NCBI GenBank assembly: GCA_002418765.1
Contig: DIET01000012.1
Span: forward strand, 21,083 to 85,082
Source of the DNA: Peptococcaceae bacterium UBA5767
GTDB taxonomy: Bacteria; Bacillota; TC1; UBA5767
Length of the DNA stretch: 64,000 nt
Direction: 5' to 3'
In this document: piece by piece, positions 34,533 to 44,039 of the stretch
How positions within the stretch are numbered: position 1 is the first letter of the stretch
How the letters are laid out: each line of letters begins with the position of its first letter
Program-made: the position numbers and the translations under genes
The notes under the pieces: model-generated
Databases searched by the model: none
Seen by the model: only the letters and a program-made list of their open reading frames with translations
What the model was told of the DNA's origin: nothing

Positions 34533-35219
34533 ATGACAAAAGTGAAGATTCTGGGTATTTCAGGTAGCCACAGAAAAGATGGAGCTACCGAATACTGTGT
34601 GAAGAAAGCGCTGGAAGCAGCAGCTTCTGTTCCGGGGGTGGAGACGGAATTTGTGACGTTACAAGGCAAGAAAATCTCTCACTGTATTCACTGCAATATG
34701 TGTATCAAAAAGAAGACGCTATGCGTAATCAAAGATGATTTTCAGGAGATTCAGGAAAAATTTCTGGAAGCAGATGGCTACATCTTGGGTAGTCCGGTTT
34801 ATCAAATGAATTCAACACCTCTTATTCAAGACTTCTGTAGTCGCTTGCGTCCGACGTATCTGGTTTATCCTGGTCATTTTTCTAATCGTGTTGGAGGTGC
34901 TATTGCAACAGGTGGCACGCGGCATGGTGGACAAGAGATGACATTGCTGACGTTAAGAAATGTTTTTCTAACTTACGAAATATTGGCTACCGGAGGGCCG
35001 GGAGGGAACTATTGCGGAGCTGCTGTCTGGTCTCAAGATCAGAAAGCCAAAGGCGCGGAGGAGGACACTGTAGGGATGCAAAAGGTTGTGGGTTTAGGAC
35101 GACGAGTGGCAGAAGCAGCATTGATTCTCAAAGCGGGAAAAGAGAGCTTGCTAGAGCAGGGGATTGAGCTGAAAAAAGAGAGTCTGTGGTTTGAAGATCA
35201 TTATAAAGACCAATCCTGA
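34533..35219 (+). CDS. Iron-sulfur flavoprotein-like NAD(P)H/FMN reductase
   Basis: A 228-residue flavodoxin-fold protein: FMN loop ILGISGSHRKDGATEY, then CIHCNMC...C (C-x2-C-x2-C-x6-C, residues about 49-62) typical of Isf-type proteins, and GSPVYQMNSTP. AAGGAGG precedes ATG 34533, 11 bases after the molybdenum subunit stop. It probably serves as electron acceptor or donor for the hydroxylase, in place of direct NAD reduction. This role is inferred from position. A paralog with the same cysteine pattern is at 3714. Confidence 0.82.
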   Translation: MTKVKILGISGSHRKDGATEYCVKKALEAAASVPGVETEFVTLQGKKISHCIHCNMCIKKKTLCVIKDDFQEIQEKFLEADGYILGSPVYQMNSTPLIQDFCSRLRPTYLVYPGHFSNRVGGAIATGGTRHGGQEMTLLTLRNVFLTYEILATGGPGGNYCGAAVWSQDQKAKGAEEDTVGMQKVVGLGRRVAEAALILKAGKESLLEQGIELKKESLWFEDHYKDQS

Positions 35220-35229
35220 GGGAGGGAAA

Positions 35230-35781
35230 ATGGACAACTTTGTGGGCAACAGAATTAAAGATCTTAGAAAATTGAAAGGCCTTTCCCAGAAACAATTGGC
35301 GCAGGAATTGGGTATTTCCTTGTCCTATATGAGTCAATTGGAATCGGGAAAATCAAGTATTAATGTATCGACGCTCTTGGATATTGCGCGGACACTAAAC
35401 TTGCCGTCCATTGCCATGTTATTGGATGAAAATCCTATGGAAGATGTCTCGATGGTACGAACCGGAGATAGAAAATCCTATGCACGAAATGAAGGAAACG
35501 TAACGATTGACATTCTCTTTGCCACGTATAATCGTCAGCTGGAGGCAAGCATTGTTCATCTTCCGGTTCAATCTGATACCAACAAAGCCCGATCTCATCG
35601 TGGTGATGAGTTTTGTTATGTGATACGTGGATATGTGAAATTGTTTTTAGAGGGGAAAAATGAGTACGAATTGGGACCGGGGGACGTGGTAGCCTATCCG
35701 GCAGAATTTCCACATAGTTGGAAGAATATCGGTGATGTAGAAGCAGAAGTCTTGGTGGCTTGCACCCCGGTAAGTTTTTAA
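35230..35781 (+). CDS. XRE-cupin transcriptional regulator
   Basis: A 183-residue regulator. Residues about 5-62 are an XRE helix-turn-helix (IKDLRKLKGLSQKQLAQELG, SLSYMSQLESGKS). About 110-180 are a cupin (HRGDEFCYVIRGYVKLFLEG, ELGPGDVVAYPAEFPHSW). Such proteins sense a small ligand through the cupin and often control catabolic operons for amines, purines or related compounds. The SD GAGGGAGG precedes ATG 35230, 10 bases after the reductase gene, so it is probably part of the hydroxylase operon and may autoregulate it. Confidence 0.9.
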   Translation: MDNFVGNRIKDLRKLKGLSQKQLAQELGISLSYMSQLESGKSSINVSTLLDIARTLNLPSIAMLLDENPMEDVSMVRTGDRKSYARNEGNVTIDILFATYNRQLEASIVHLPVQSDTNKARSHRGDEFCYVIRGYVKLFLEGKNEYELGPGDVVAYPAEFPHSWKNIGDVEAEVLVACTPVSF

Positions 35782-35971
35782 GTTATACAAGCAGAACAGA
35801 GATGACCAGAAGTATGTTTGACTCCAATCAGATTGCATCTAGGTAGGCAGCAGGAATGAATTATGTGAAGCAGTTGCATCAGGCGAATACAAGGTTCTTG
35901 AAAGAGGAACTCCGCCATGCATGCATCATAGTAATTTTGGAGAAATTCCAAAAAAAATGAGGGGGTAAAAC

Positions 35972-37015
35972 ATGAAAAAAATTCTTAGTTTATTGCTGGT
36001 ATTGATGTTGGTTTCCACAATGATACTTGGTTGTACACCTGCTGAAGAACCAGCAGAAGAACCAGCAGAAGAGCCTGTTGAGGAACCTGTAGAGGAACCG
36101 GCAGAAGAGCCTGAAGCAGCTCCATTGAAAGTGGGTTTGATTCTGAGTGGACCCATCAATGACAGCGGGTGGAATTCAGTTGCCTATGAAGGCCTAATGA
36201 AAGCAGAAGAGCAGCTGGGTATTGAAGCCAACTATTTGGAAAGTGTTGCTCAATCTGAAAATGAGGAAGCTTTCCGGAGTTATGCGAACCAGGGATTTGA
36301 TATCATTATCGGACATGGATATCAGTTCAATGATGCCGCATTGGCTGTTGGTCCTGATTTTCCGGATATCAAATTTGTAGTGACCAGTTCCAATATTTCG
36401 CAAGCACCCAATGTGGCAGGTTTGGAAGTATCCAATACGGAAGCAGGTTTTGTTGGAGGCATCATTGCTGGTGCTTTTACATCATCCAAAGAAGTAGGTT
36501 ATATTGGTGGCGTGGACATGCCCCCTATTACTGACGCAGACAAAGGATTCAAAAAAGCAGTGGAAATGATTGATCCCGAGATCAGCGTTAGTTCTACACT
36601 GATTGGCAGTTGGGATGACATCGTAAAGGCAAAAGCTGTGGCAGGAGAGATGATCAGCAATGGAGCAGATGTGGTGCTCGGCAATGCCAACCAAGCGGGA
36701 TTGGGCGTTATTGAAGCAGCCCAGGAAGCAGGAGTTTATGCTGTTGGTTTTTCAAATGATCAGAGTGATTCGGCTCCTGAAACGGTCATTGCTAGTTCCA
36801 AATATGATATGTCAGTGGCCATTATATTTGTGATAGAACAAGTGTTGAACGATGCTTTTGAAGCCAAGTCCTATATTCTGGCTACCCGGGAAGGGGCAAC
36901 GGGAGTGATTTGGAATGAAGCATTAAAGTCAGAGTTAGACCCTGAAAAAGTTGCTTTGGTGGAAGAAATGGAACAGAAGTTGATCAGTAAAGAAATCGAT
37001 ACAGCGCAGTTTTAA
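35972..37015 (+). CDS. BMP-family lipoprotein (paralog 2)
   Basis: A 347-residue BMP/PnrA-type binding lipoprotein: signal peptide with MILGC lipobox (cysteine near 21), then a flexible linker of EEPA/EEPV tandem units (about 26-50), then the binding domain with ILSGPINDSGWN and NQGFDIIIGHGYQFND. It is clearly more distant from paralogs 1 and 3 than they are from each other. It has no ATPase or permease of its own and may share the importer at 24.7-28.3 kb. GAGGGGG precedes the ATG. A hairpin separates it from the amidohydrolase gene. Confidence 0.9.
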   Translation: MKKILSLLLVLMLVSTMILGCTPAEEPAEEPAEEPVEEPVEEPAEEPEAAPLKVGLILSGPINDSGWNSVAYEGLMKAEEQLGIEANYLESVAQSENEEAFRSYANQGFDIIIGHGYQFNDAALAVGPDFPDIKFVVTSSNISQAPNVAGLEVSNTEAGFVGGIIAGAFTSSKEVGYIGGVDMPPITDADKGFKKAVEMIDPEISVSSTLIGSWDDIVKAKAVAGEMISNGADVVLGNANQAGLGVIEAAQEAGVYAVGFSNDQSDSAPETVIASSKYDMSVAIIFVIEQVLNDAFEAKSYILATREGATGVIWNEALKSELDPEKVALVEEMEQKLISKEIDTAQF

Positions 37016-37021
37016 GCTTAT

Positions 37022-37050
37022 GGCCTGGGACGTAAGTCCCAGGCCTTTAT
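37022..37050 (+). terminator. Perfect 10-bp hairpin between BMP and amidohydrolase
   Basis: GGCCTGGGAC (37022-37031) pairs with GTCCCAGGCC (37036-37045) around GTAA, followed by TTTATTT. The next gene's SD starts within 10 bases, so it probably allows partial read-through with higher lipoprotein output. Confidence 0.75.
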
Positions 37051-37063
37051 TTGGAGGAAAAAG

Positions 37064-38401
37064 ATGAAAAAAGTCATTGCCCATGCCTATGTTGCCACTG
37101 TTGATGATCATAACACAGTCTATCCAGATGGAACTGTGGTGATGGAGAATGGTTTGATCCAATGGGTGGGACCTAGTAAGGAGTACGAAAGAAATACTAA
37201 TGAGCATGACCAGCAATATGACATGAGAGGGAAACTTGTAATTCCAGGTCTCGTCAATGCGCACACACACAATGTCTATTACCTGATGAGAGGTCTGGGT
37301 ATGGATCTCGAACTCAAATCCTGGCTTAAAAAAGCGATTTGGCCAGGATTGTTGCGCATTGGAAAACACGAGGCCTATCTGGGATCTCTATTGGGTAACC
37401 TAGAGAATCTTCGCAGTGGTGTAACCTGCGTGGCAGATAATTACTATATGCCAAAGTACAAGAAAGAAAACATAGATGGAGTGTTGCAGGCTGCACGGGA
37501 CGTCGGATTACGCTTTTTGATGGCTCGTGGGTTTCATGATTTTGCATTCAATATTCCTGAGGAGTTTGTTGAAAGTGAAGATGAGATCAGACAGGAGTAT
37601 CTGCGGTTGATTGATGTCTGGCATGATCCAGAACACCTCTTCCAGATGGCTATCAGTCCAGTAAATATTCTGTATAATCGTTTAGAGACGGTTGCAAATA
37701 TTGGCGCTATAGCATTAGAGCATGGGTTGCCTATTCATACCCATGTAGCGGAAGCAAGATTTGAAGTGGAAGAAATAAGACGGCGTCATGGAAAGACCTA
37801 TATGGAACTCTTTGATCAGATGGGGCTGGTCAATACAAAGTTTCATGCTGTACATTCCGTTTTTTTAGAGGAGGTGGACATGAAAATCCTTGCGCAAAAC
37901 GGGGGAACGGCAATTTTTAATCCTGCCAGCAATCTTCTTCTTGCATCGGGCGTTGCTCCTATTGAAGAGATGAAAAAGCATGGGGTTCACATTGCCCTTG
38001 GAACCGATGCACCCAACAACAACCAGGATTTACTGGAAAGTATGAAACTGGCTTGCATTTTGCCTAGAATAACTCATTACAATCCACTGGCCATGACATC
38101 GAAGGAAGTACTCAGAATGGCTACCATACAGGGAGCTCGTGCCATGGGAATTGCAGATTGCGTAGGTTCTTTAGAGGTCGGGAAGAGGGCAGATATCACG
38201 GTAGTGAACATGGAAACCTTACACAATTCACCGGTGCATGACCCAGTGGCTAATTTGGTTTACTCGGCGAATCAATCGGATGTGGTTGCTGTTTTCATTG
38301 ATGGTGAGCCCAAGGTTATGGATGGATCAATTGTGGGTTGGGATGTTTCGGATGTGATACGAGATGTTGGGGATGCGGTCCGCAGCCTATTTCCTGCTTG
38401 A
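37064..38401 (+). CDS. Amidohydrolase/deaminase (MtaD/ATZ-TRZ family)
   Basis: A 445-residue metal-dependent amidohydrolase. Metal ligands are visible: NAHTHN (about 67-72), HTHVAEARFE, VHSVFLEE (AHCxH position) and GTDAPNNN (catalytic Asp). The NPASNLLLASGVAP block and overall length fit the MTA/SAH deaminase, guanine deaminase and chlorohydrolase branch, so deamination of a purine ring is plausible. GGAGGA lies 6-8 bases before the ATG. Placed after a BMP lipoprotein, it would process the imported compound before or after hydroxylation. Exact substrate unknown. Confidence 0.88.
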   Translation: MKKVIAHAYVATVDDHNTVYPDGTVVMENGLIQWVGPSKEYERNTNEHDQQYDMRGKLVIPGLVNAHTHNVYYLMRGLGMDLELKSWLKKAIWPGLLRIGKHEAYLGSLLGNLENLRSGVTCVADNYYMPKYKKENIDGVLQAARDVGLRFLMARGFHDFAFNIPEEFVESEDEIRQEYLRLIDVWHDPEHLFQMAISPVNILYNRLETVANIGAIALEHGLPIHTHVAEARFEVEEIRRRHGKTYMELFDQMGLVNTKFHAVHSVFLEEVDMKILAQNGGTAIFNPASNLLLASGVAPIEEMKKHGVHIALGTDAPNNNQDLLESMKLACILPRITHYNPLAMTSKEVLRMATIQGARAMGIADCVGSLEVGKRADITVVNMETLHNSPVHDPVANLVYSANQSDVVAVFIDGEPKVMDGSIVGWDVSDVIRDVGDAVRSLFPA

Positions 38402-38788
38402 AGGACGATAGACACAGACACAATGTGAGTTCCAAACTACTTGCAGAGTGTCTTTTTTATGGAGGAGGCTAAAAGGATAGTGGGGTTGATTGACGGGATT
38501 TTTTCTTCATTTCGATAATGTGATCATCCAGACTATATAGCTGTCATGGTGATCAATGATATTTGGTCTGACATAAGGGAATTGATGCTGGCTTATTTTC
38601 TCCATTGCTCCTATGATGGTATTGGGGTGCGTATCCCTAATTCAGGACAGTGGATTGATTCAAGTAAAGATCTGCATCCTGTGATTCAATCTTCTTGTTG
38701 CTGTTTGTGAAATAGTAGCGCATCCATATAAGATGGAATGGTAACCCTGGTTTTTGGATTGATGTCTATGTGTCGAGGAGAGTAATGG
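38402..38788. other. Intergenic, weak terminator only
   Basis: AGACAC near 38415 can pair with GTGTCT (38448-38453) before TTTTTT, a weak terminator for the amidohydrolase gene. No gene is seen in the remaining 330 bases. Confidence 0.4.
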
Positions 38789-39490
38789 ATGAAAAGGTTG
38801 CTGCCGTACACGTTACCCATCTTTAGAAGTGTCATATTTATTGTGGGTGGCCTGATCTTTGCTATCTTGACCCATCAGTCTTTGGAGCAAGCTAGCCGTT
38901 GGTGGTCTGTACTTTGCTCATTATTCAATGTGGCAACGATTTTTGTCCTCATGGTTGTTTGTAAAATAGAAGGAATCACCTATGCATCGTTTATGAACAA
39001 TCAAAAAGAACGATTGAGTATAAAGATGATTTTGGGTACTGTTTTGCTGATGCTACTGATTGGCATAGGTGGTATGTTGGCTTTTGGGCTCGTGTTTTAT
39101 GGTTCTGTGCCTACTATTTTGATACAACCCATACCAGTTTGGATTGCTCTTATCAATACAGTTGTCTTACCGATTACCATTGTGTTGGCAGAGATGCCTT
39201 TGTACTTCGGGTATGCATACAACAAAATCGAGGAGCATACAGGAAATAAATATTTTGCTTTTGGATATACGATTTTCTTTTATGCGCTACAGCATAGTTT
39301 TATCCCTTTGCTTCTGAACTGGCGTTACATGGCTTATCGGTTTTTGTCTTTTTTGCCATTGATGCTGGTGCTGGGCATTCTTTATGATAGAAGAAGAAAA
39401 TTGTCTACCTTGATGATAGGACATGGAGTTATGGATTTGGCAACAGGGGTTCAAATCGTCATTGCATCCATTTGGCCAACATTGTTTTAA
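38789..39490 (+). CDS. CPBP-like intramembrane protein, degenerate motif
   Basis: A 233-residue protein with about seven hydrophobic helices. YALQHSFIP and GHGVMDLATG resemble motifs 2 and 3 (F/Y-x3-H and H-x3-D/N) of CPBP (CAAX protease and bacteriocin-processing) proteins. Motif 1, normally E-E-x3-R, reads AEMPLYFGY here, keeping one glutamate and losing the arginine. It may be inactive as a protease. GAGGAGAG precedes the ATG. No peptide or bacteriocin gene is adjacent. Confidence 0.6.
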   Translation: MKRLLPYTLPIFRSVIFIVGGLIFAILTHQSLEQASRWWSVLCSLFNVATIFVLMVVCKIEGITYASFMNNQKERLSIKMILGTVLLMLLIGIGGMLAFGLVFYGSVPTILIQPIPVWIALINTVVLPITIVLAEMPLYFGYAYNKIEEHTGNKYFAFGYTIFFYALQHSFIPLLLNWRYMAYRFLSFLPLMLVLGILYDRRRKLSTLMIGHGVMDLATGVQIVIASIWPTLF

Positions 39491-40059
39491 TATCTTTAGA
39501 GGGGAATAATGTTGGGTTTGTATTTGGTGTTACCCTGATTTCTGTCAGGTCTGTGGGTCTGACAAAAGGCGTGCAGGATAGAATCTTTACCAAACAAATA
39601 TTATATTTTTGTTGACAAAGGCAATTGTGTAAAGTTAGAATTAAATGGCATTATCGAGAAATCGTCTTCCAGATCAACTAGTGAAAGGCCCTGCTTGAGA
39701 AAGCAGGGCCTTATAGTTGCGCAAAAGACGGCAGAATAACAAAAAAGGCATGCGGACAAGGGATAAATCAGTGTGCATAATGGCCTTGTTGTTTGGGCAG
39801 AGATGATGCAGCTGTGGTGCGAAACGTTGTGGATGGAGAACGAGATTTTTCTATCATCATTGAGCTGGCAACCTTCTGGCAACTGAATGATATGGGATAG
39901 AGGGGATGCCTTCAAAACAGAGGTGTTTTTTGAAAGAGTCGGGTGATCTTAGTCGACGAATCGCTCCACAATCAAAAATGCAGAAAGAAGGTGTTAGAAG
40001 TTAGCTTTGTTTTTCCAAATATGGTTGGTTTTGGATCATTCGATCAGGAGGTTAATAAG
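39491..40059. other. Intergenic with a terminator hairpin
   Basis: No gene is supported; the minus-strand frame at 39601-39915 runs across the hairpin at 39685. The ribosome site of the broken BMP gene (CAGGAGG) is at its end. Confidence 0.5.
39685..39716 (+). terminator. Perfect 12-bp GAGA-loop hairpin
   Basis: AAGGCCCTGCTT (39685-39696) pairs with AAGCAGGGCCTT (39701-39712) around a GAGA (GNRA) tetraloop. Few T follow (TTATAG), so termination may be inefficient. Confidence 0.6.
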
Positions 40060-41108
40060 ATGAGTAGAAAAAGAGTAGGGGTTATGGTATTGATTGTTTG
40101 CTTGATGGCAGGAGTAATCCTCGGAGGTTGTGCTCCTGGGGAACTAGAAGAGAGATAGGCACTGTGGAAAATGATGTGCCAAAAGCGGCGCTGCTTACTT
40201 CAGGGCCCATCAATGATGGTGGATGGAATACCATTGCTTACAACGGATTATTGCTGATTGAAGAACGATACGGTTTTGCAATTAGTAATTCAGAAAATGT
40301 AAAGCAAGATGATCAAGAAGCCATATTGCGAGATTATGCTAGAAAGGGTTATGATCTCATTATTGGTCATGGCTTTGAGTTTGGGGATGCGATGCTATCT
40401 GTTGCCCCGGAGTTTCCAGAGACATTTTTTGCACAGGTTGGCGGCAATATTGGTGGTACGCTTCCCAATCTGACATCAGGGGAACTCCGAACGGGTGAGA
40501 TGGGCTATATTATGGGCAGACTGGCTGGTGAGTTGACAGAAACGGGAAAAATTGGATTTATTGGTGCTATGGAGATACCGACCATTGTCGATGATGTTGC
40601 TTTCATTGAGGCTGCCATTGCAGAGTATTACCCCCATGTTGAGGTGGCGATTGCGTATACGGGGAGCTGGACCGATATTGCTGCTGGAAAAGAAGCAGCC
40701 AAGTCCATGATCGACAATGGGACCGATGTATTGATCGGGATCGGTGATGCCTGCGATGCAGGCGCGATTCAAGCTTGTGATGAAGCGAAAGAAAACATAT
40801 GGTTTATTGGTTGGTCTGGAGATATGAATGCCTTGTCTCCAGAAAAGGTAGCCTCTTCGACGGTTCAATCGATACCCACATTGATCGATATTTTCGCTCA
40901 ACAATTGATCAACGAAGAGGAAGGAAAAGCTGGAACATATGGCATTAAGGAGGGCGTACTTCTGATGGGAACTTGGGCACCGGACGTTCCTGAAGATACA
41001 AAAGAGTTTGTATTGTCCGAATTCGAGAAATTCAAAACGGGAGAGTACACAAGAAACTCTGTTATGGAAATGACCAAAGCCAAATCAGATGTCGTGTTCG
41101 ACGAGTAG
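40060..41108 (+). pseudogene. BMP-family lipoprotein (paralog 3), frameshifted
   Basis: ATG 40060, preceded by CAGGAGG, encodes a clean lipoprotein signal peptide (MSRKRVGVMVLIVCLMAG, lipobox LGGC) but hits TAG at 40156. The rest of a BMP protein (LTSGPINDGGWNT, RKGYDLIIGHGFEFGD, NLTSGELRTGE) continues to 41108 in another frame, needing a -1 shift near GAAGAGAGATA (40147-40157). The downstream part is intact and very similar to paralog 1 (23390). It is either a decayed gene, a phase-variable or programmed shift at the GAGAGA run, or a sequencing error. The frame opening at 40098 has no SD and is not a real start. Confidence 0.8.
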
Positions 41109-41117
41109 ATATTGTCT

Positions 41118-41152
41118 GGCCCACCTTTCCTGCGTTAGGAACGGTGGGCCTC
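41118..41152. terminator. Bidirectional terminator between convergent genes
   Basis: 41118-41131 (GGCCCACC...) pairs with 41137-41150 with one mismatch around a 5-base loop. It serves the BMP pseudogene on plus and the MFS gene on minus. Confidence 0.8.
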
Positions 41153-41170
41153 TTAAGATGTTAAAAGAAT

Positions 41171-42490
41171 TCAGGAAGAGATCCTATTTCTGGACAGCCA
41201 ACCTGAAAATATCATGACCAGGCTGACCAAGATAAAGGTCAGTTCATAGCCAAAATGACTGATAAAAAATCCCCCGGCAATAGGAAGGATTACGACAAAA
41301 ATGTTCAGCGTACCTCGAATGCCAAGGTATTCGGTTCTCCGATTATCTGGTGCAATATCCAGCAGATAAGGTTCAAAACCAATCAACCGACCACTGATGA
41401 TAAAACCAAGGAGAAAAAAGACCATGCTGTATAGCAGGGGGGTTGTCCGTACTAGGATAATGGCCAGCAAAGGAATAGTCGATCCCAAATAGATGCATAA
41501 TCTGACGATAACCCGGGCGGATGTTCGAGAAGCCATGTAGCCCCAGATAAAATTAGATAGTATAGTACCCGTTACCTGGAATAGTAAGTATTGCCCAAGA
41601 TATGAATGTGAAGAAGCGAATACATCTTTGGCGTAAATCATATAAAAAGGCAAAATCATGATGCTGAAGCTGGCTAGATTTTCAATCAGAATGAACCGAC
41701 GAAACTGTTTGTCGGTTTTTAATATGTTAGGCACTTCGCGGATGTAAGATAGAAAACTTTGATTTGCATGTTCTGCAGGTGGTGAAGCGGGTTCATGGAT
41801 GCGGTAAAATCCCAGTGAAGAGATGAAAAGACCAAGTCCACCAATGGTGAGCGTAAGAGCATAATTATCAGGAAAAGACAGTTGCCCAGGTCTAAATATA
41901 CCGGCAATCATGATCCCTCCCACAAAGGCGGCTATGCTGGCGAAGAATTGTTTTATGGCGTATAAGCGCGATCGTTGTTGGCTTGTTAACATTTTCCCCA
42001 CGACATCAGCATAAGCGATTCCGGCAAAACCCGCACTGATGGAGAAAAGAAAGATCCAAATAAAAAACGTATAGATTGCAATGCGTGGATGGGTAGCTCC
42101 AAAAAACCAGGTAGAGACGGCCATACCGAGAAAGGCGGCTGCGCGCATGTAGATTCCGATGAGAAGGAACCTTTTTTTGTAAGAGCGTGACTTCAGGTAG
42201 TGGCTGAAGCCTAGATTGAAAATAAGAGGAGCTCCCAGCATAATGGCATAAAGTAGTCCGAATAGTATTTTTGAATCGGTCATTTCTGAGACTAGAGACG
42301 GAAATACTGTATTGAGATCGAGCATGGATATTGTGAAGGCCAAAAAGAACCCATGCCAGATATAGGCGAAGTAAATAATGTTGACTTGCGTATTCGGTTT
42401 GGGCGTTTGTATCGAGCCTTTTTTAATGTCCGCCAATTCAGCAGGTTGGTCAGTAGCAAAAGGACCAGACTGGTCAGAAGATTGATTCAT
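41171..42490 (-). CDS. MFS transporter
   Basis: A 439-residue carrier with 12 predicted helices and a hydrophilic, proline-rich N-terminus of about 35 residues. HGFFLAFTISMLDLNTVFPS in helix 1 and GISYADVVGKML-type loop residues (AYADVVGKMLTSQQRSRLYA) place it in the MFS group often found in Firmicutes without a known substrate. It is alone on the minus strand, flanked by a bidirectional terminator. No good SD is visible before the start. Substrate unknown. Confidence 0.75.
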   Translation of the reverse strand: MNQSSDQSGPFATDQPAELADIKKGSIQTPKPNTQVNIIYFAYIWHGFFLAFTISMLDLNTVFPSLVSEMTDSKILFGLLYAIMLGAPLIFNLGFSHYLKSRSYKKRFLLIGIYMRAAAFLGMAVSTWFFGATHPRIAIYTFFIWIFLFSISAGFAGIAYADVVGKMLTSQQRSRLYAIKQFFASIAAFVGGIMIAGIFRPGQLSFPDNYALTLTIGGLGLFISSLGFYRIHEPASPPAEHANQSFLSYIREVPNILKTDKQFRRFILIENLASFSIMILPFYMIYAKDVFASSHSYLGQYLLFQVTGTILSNFIWGYMASRTSARVIVRLCIYLGSTIPLLAIILVRTTPLLYSMVFFLLGFIISGRLIGFEPYLLDIAPDNRRTEYLGIRGTLNIFVVILPIAGGFFISHFGYELTFILVSLVMIFSGWLSRNRISS

Positions 42491-42782
42491 GGGATATCTC
42501 GTTTCTAATTCATTTCTCTAGGTCTGTCTCTATCCTACGCCATTTTTGTCCAATAGAAAAGCCCAAGGAATGAGGATGCTCAATATGATAGATGATGACA
42601 ATATTTATAGGAGCTTGATGAATTTTTTTCGATGATAGAATACATATTTCTCAATTGCTTTTACTTGGAGTAGTATATACATAAGTCCAGTCATTGCTTT
42701 CATGGCGGGAAATGATCTGGGAGGATGTTGATCAAGAGCATCACCAAGACAGAAACACTAGCATAGGGAGGTTCTATACATC

Positions 42783-43892
42783 ATGTTGAAGAAACGAATC
42801 GATGAGGTAAAAGGGTGGGACCACCCTGTACAGGAAGAATTCGAAAGACAGTATGTCAGGTTGAATTATCAACATGTGATACCAGCCTTGATGATTCTTT
42901 ATATGGTGGAATGGGGGCTTTATTCTATACAGCATTTACTATTTGATGTTGGTGAGATTATTCTATGGTTTCAGGGATTCAATACCATCATGATTTTTGT
43001 ATTGATTACAGCCTATCATTATTTTTACCGGTTGCCGATCTTATTGCTGAAGGTATTGATCTATCTGTGTGCTCTTGGGATTATGTTATTTGGTGTGGCC
43101 TTGGTACTGGGAACACAATATGATGCTGATTTGGTGCATATGTTTATGATGACTACGTTTGGTGTGGCTGCTTTTATGGTTATGCCGCCAATAGAAGCGC
43201 TCATTGTATTTGGTATTCCCACTTTTCTATTTTTTTTCGCCCTCCCCTTGTTTCAAAGTGATGCGAGCATTGTTATGGTAAATCGCATCAATGTTATAAT
43301 TTTTAATCTTTTTGTGTGGCTTTTGTCTTACAACCAGTTTGGTTTAAAGCACAAAAACTTCTTTTCAGAAATGGAACTGCATAAGACGTTCAAAAGACTA
43401 GATAAAATGGCCAGAACGGATCTGATGACGGCTTTGTATAACCATACCACCATTTTGGATATTCTTAGAAATGAGATGGAGCGCGCAAACAGGTATGGCA
43501 CTGACTTGGTGGTGCTTCTTGTGGATATCGATGATTTCAAACGGGTCAACGACTACCTGGGTCATGTGGTGGGTGATGAGGTCATCAAATCTGTGGCAGA
43601 CATCTTGCAGAAAGCGGCGCGCAGTACAGATGATATCGGACGCTATGGAGGCGAGGAGTTTCTGGTCGTGATGCCCAACACGGACGTTGACGGGGCGTTT
43701 CAATATTTTCAGCGAGTCAGGCAGTCTTTGCAACTGTACACGCTTCCTAACGGTGACACGATTTCCATCAGTGCAGGCATTGCTTATTACCAAGGCGAGG
43801 ATATAATCAGTTTGCTGAAAATGGTCGATGAAAGATTGTATAGGGCAAAACAAAAGGGTAAAGATAGATGTATTGCTGATGAGGTAGCCTAG
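42783..43892 (+). CDS. Membrane-bound diguanylate cyclase (GGDEF)
   Basis: A 369-residue protein. About residues 30-195 hold six hydrophobic helices forming a membrane sensor. A short coil leads to a GGDEF domain (about 210-365) with LVDIDDFKRVND and an active GRYGGEEF motif. It should make cyclic-di-GMP. GGGAGG lies about 12 bases before the ATG. It stands alone between an MFS gene and perR. It is the second GGDEF protein in the window. Confidence 0.9.
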   Translation: MLKKRIDEVKGWDHPVQEEFERQYVRLNYQHVIPALMILYMVEWGLYSIQHLLFDVGEIILWFQGFNTIMIFVLITAYHYFYRLPILLLKVLIYLCALGIMLFGVALVLGTQYDADLVHMFMMTTFGVAAFMVMPPIEALIVFGIPTFLFFFALPLFQSDASIVMVNRINVIIFNLFVWLLSYNQFGLKHKNFFSEMELHKTFKRLDKMARTDLMTALYNHTTILDILRNEMERANRYGTDLVVLLVDIDDFKRVNDYLGHVVGDEVIKSVADILQKAARSTDDIGRYGGEEFLVVMPNTDVDGAFQYFQRVRQSLQLYTLPNGDTISISAGIAYYQGEDIISLLKMVDERLYRAKQKGKDRCIADEVA

Positions 43893-43965
43893 TCTGGCGC
43901 TGAGAATCGATGTGTGGATTTGCGTAGGAGCACTGACTGGTTTGGGGATGGGTAGTTTATGATGT

Positions 43966-43985
43966 TATAATTGTAATCATTACAA
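43966..43985 (+). promoter_or_regulatory. PerR/Fur-type operator over the -10 of perR
   Basis: TTGTAATCATTACAA (43971-43985) is a perfect 7-1-7 inverted repeat, the form of a Fur/PerR box. It overlaps the last base of TATAAT (43966-43971), so binding would block transcription. It predicts negative autoregulation of the downstream Fur-family gene, and perhaps of katG by read-through. Confidence 0.75.
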
Positions 43986-44039
43986 ATGAATAACCAAATC
44001 ATAATGCATCTGCCTTTGGCACAAAGGGAAGTGATTCGC

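Noticed and set aside
39601..39915. Minus-strand reading frame of 104 codons
   Set aside because: It runs over the perfect hairpin at 39685, has no SD and no family resemblance.
40098..40160. Separate start for the third BMP protein at 40098
   Set aside because: No SD, an atypical arginine-rich start, and it ignores the intact signal peptide in the other frame.
43986..44039. Upstream ATG start for perR
   Set aside because: It directly abuts the operator, lacks an SD, and adds an N-terminus not seen in Fur proteins.
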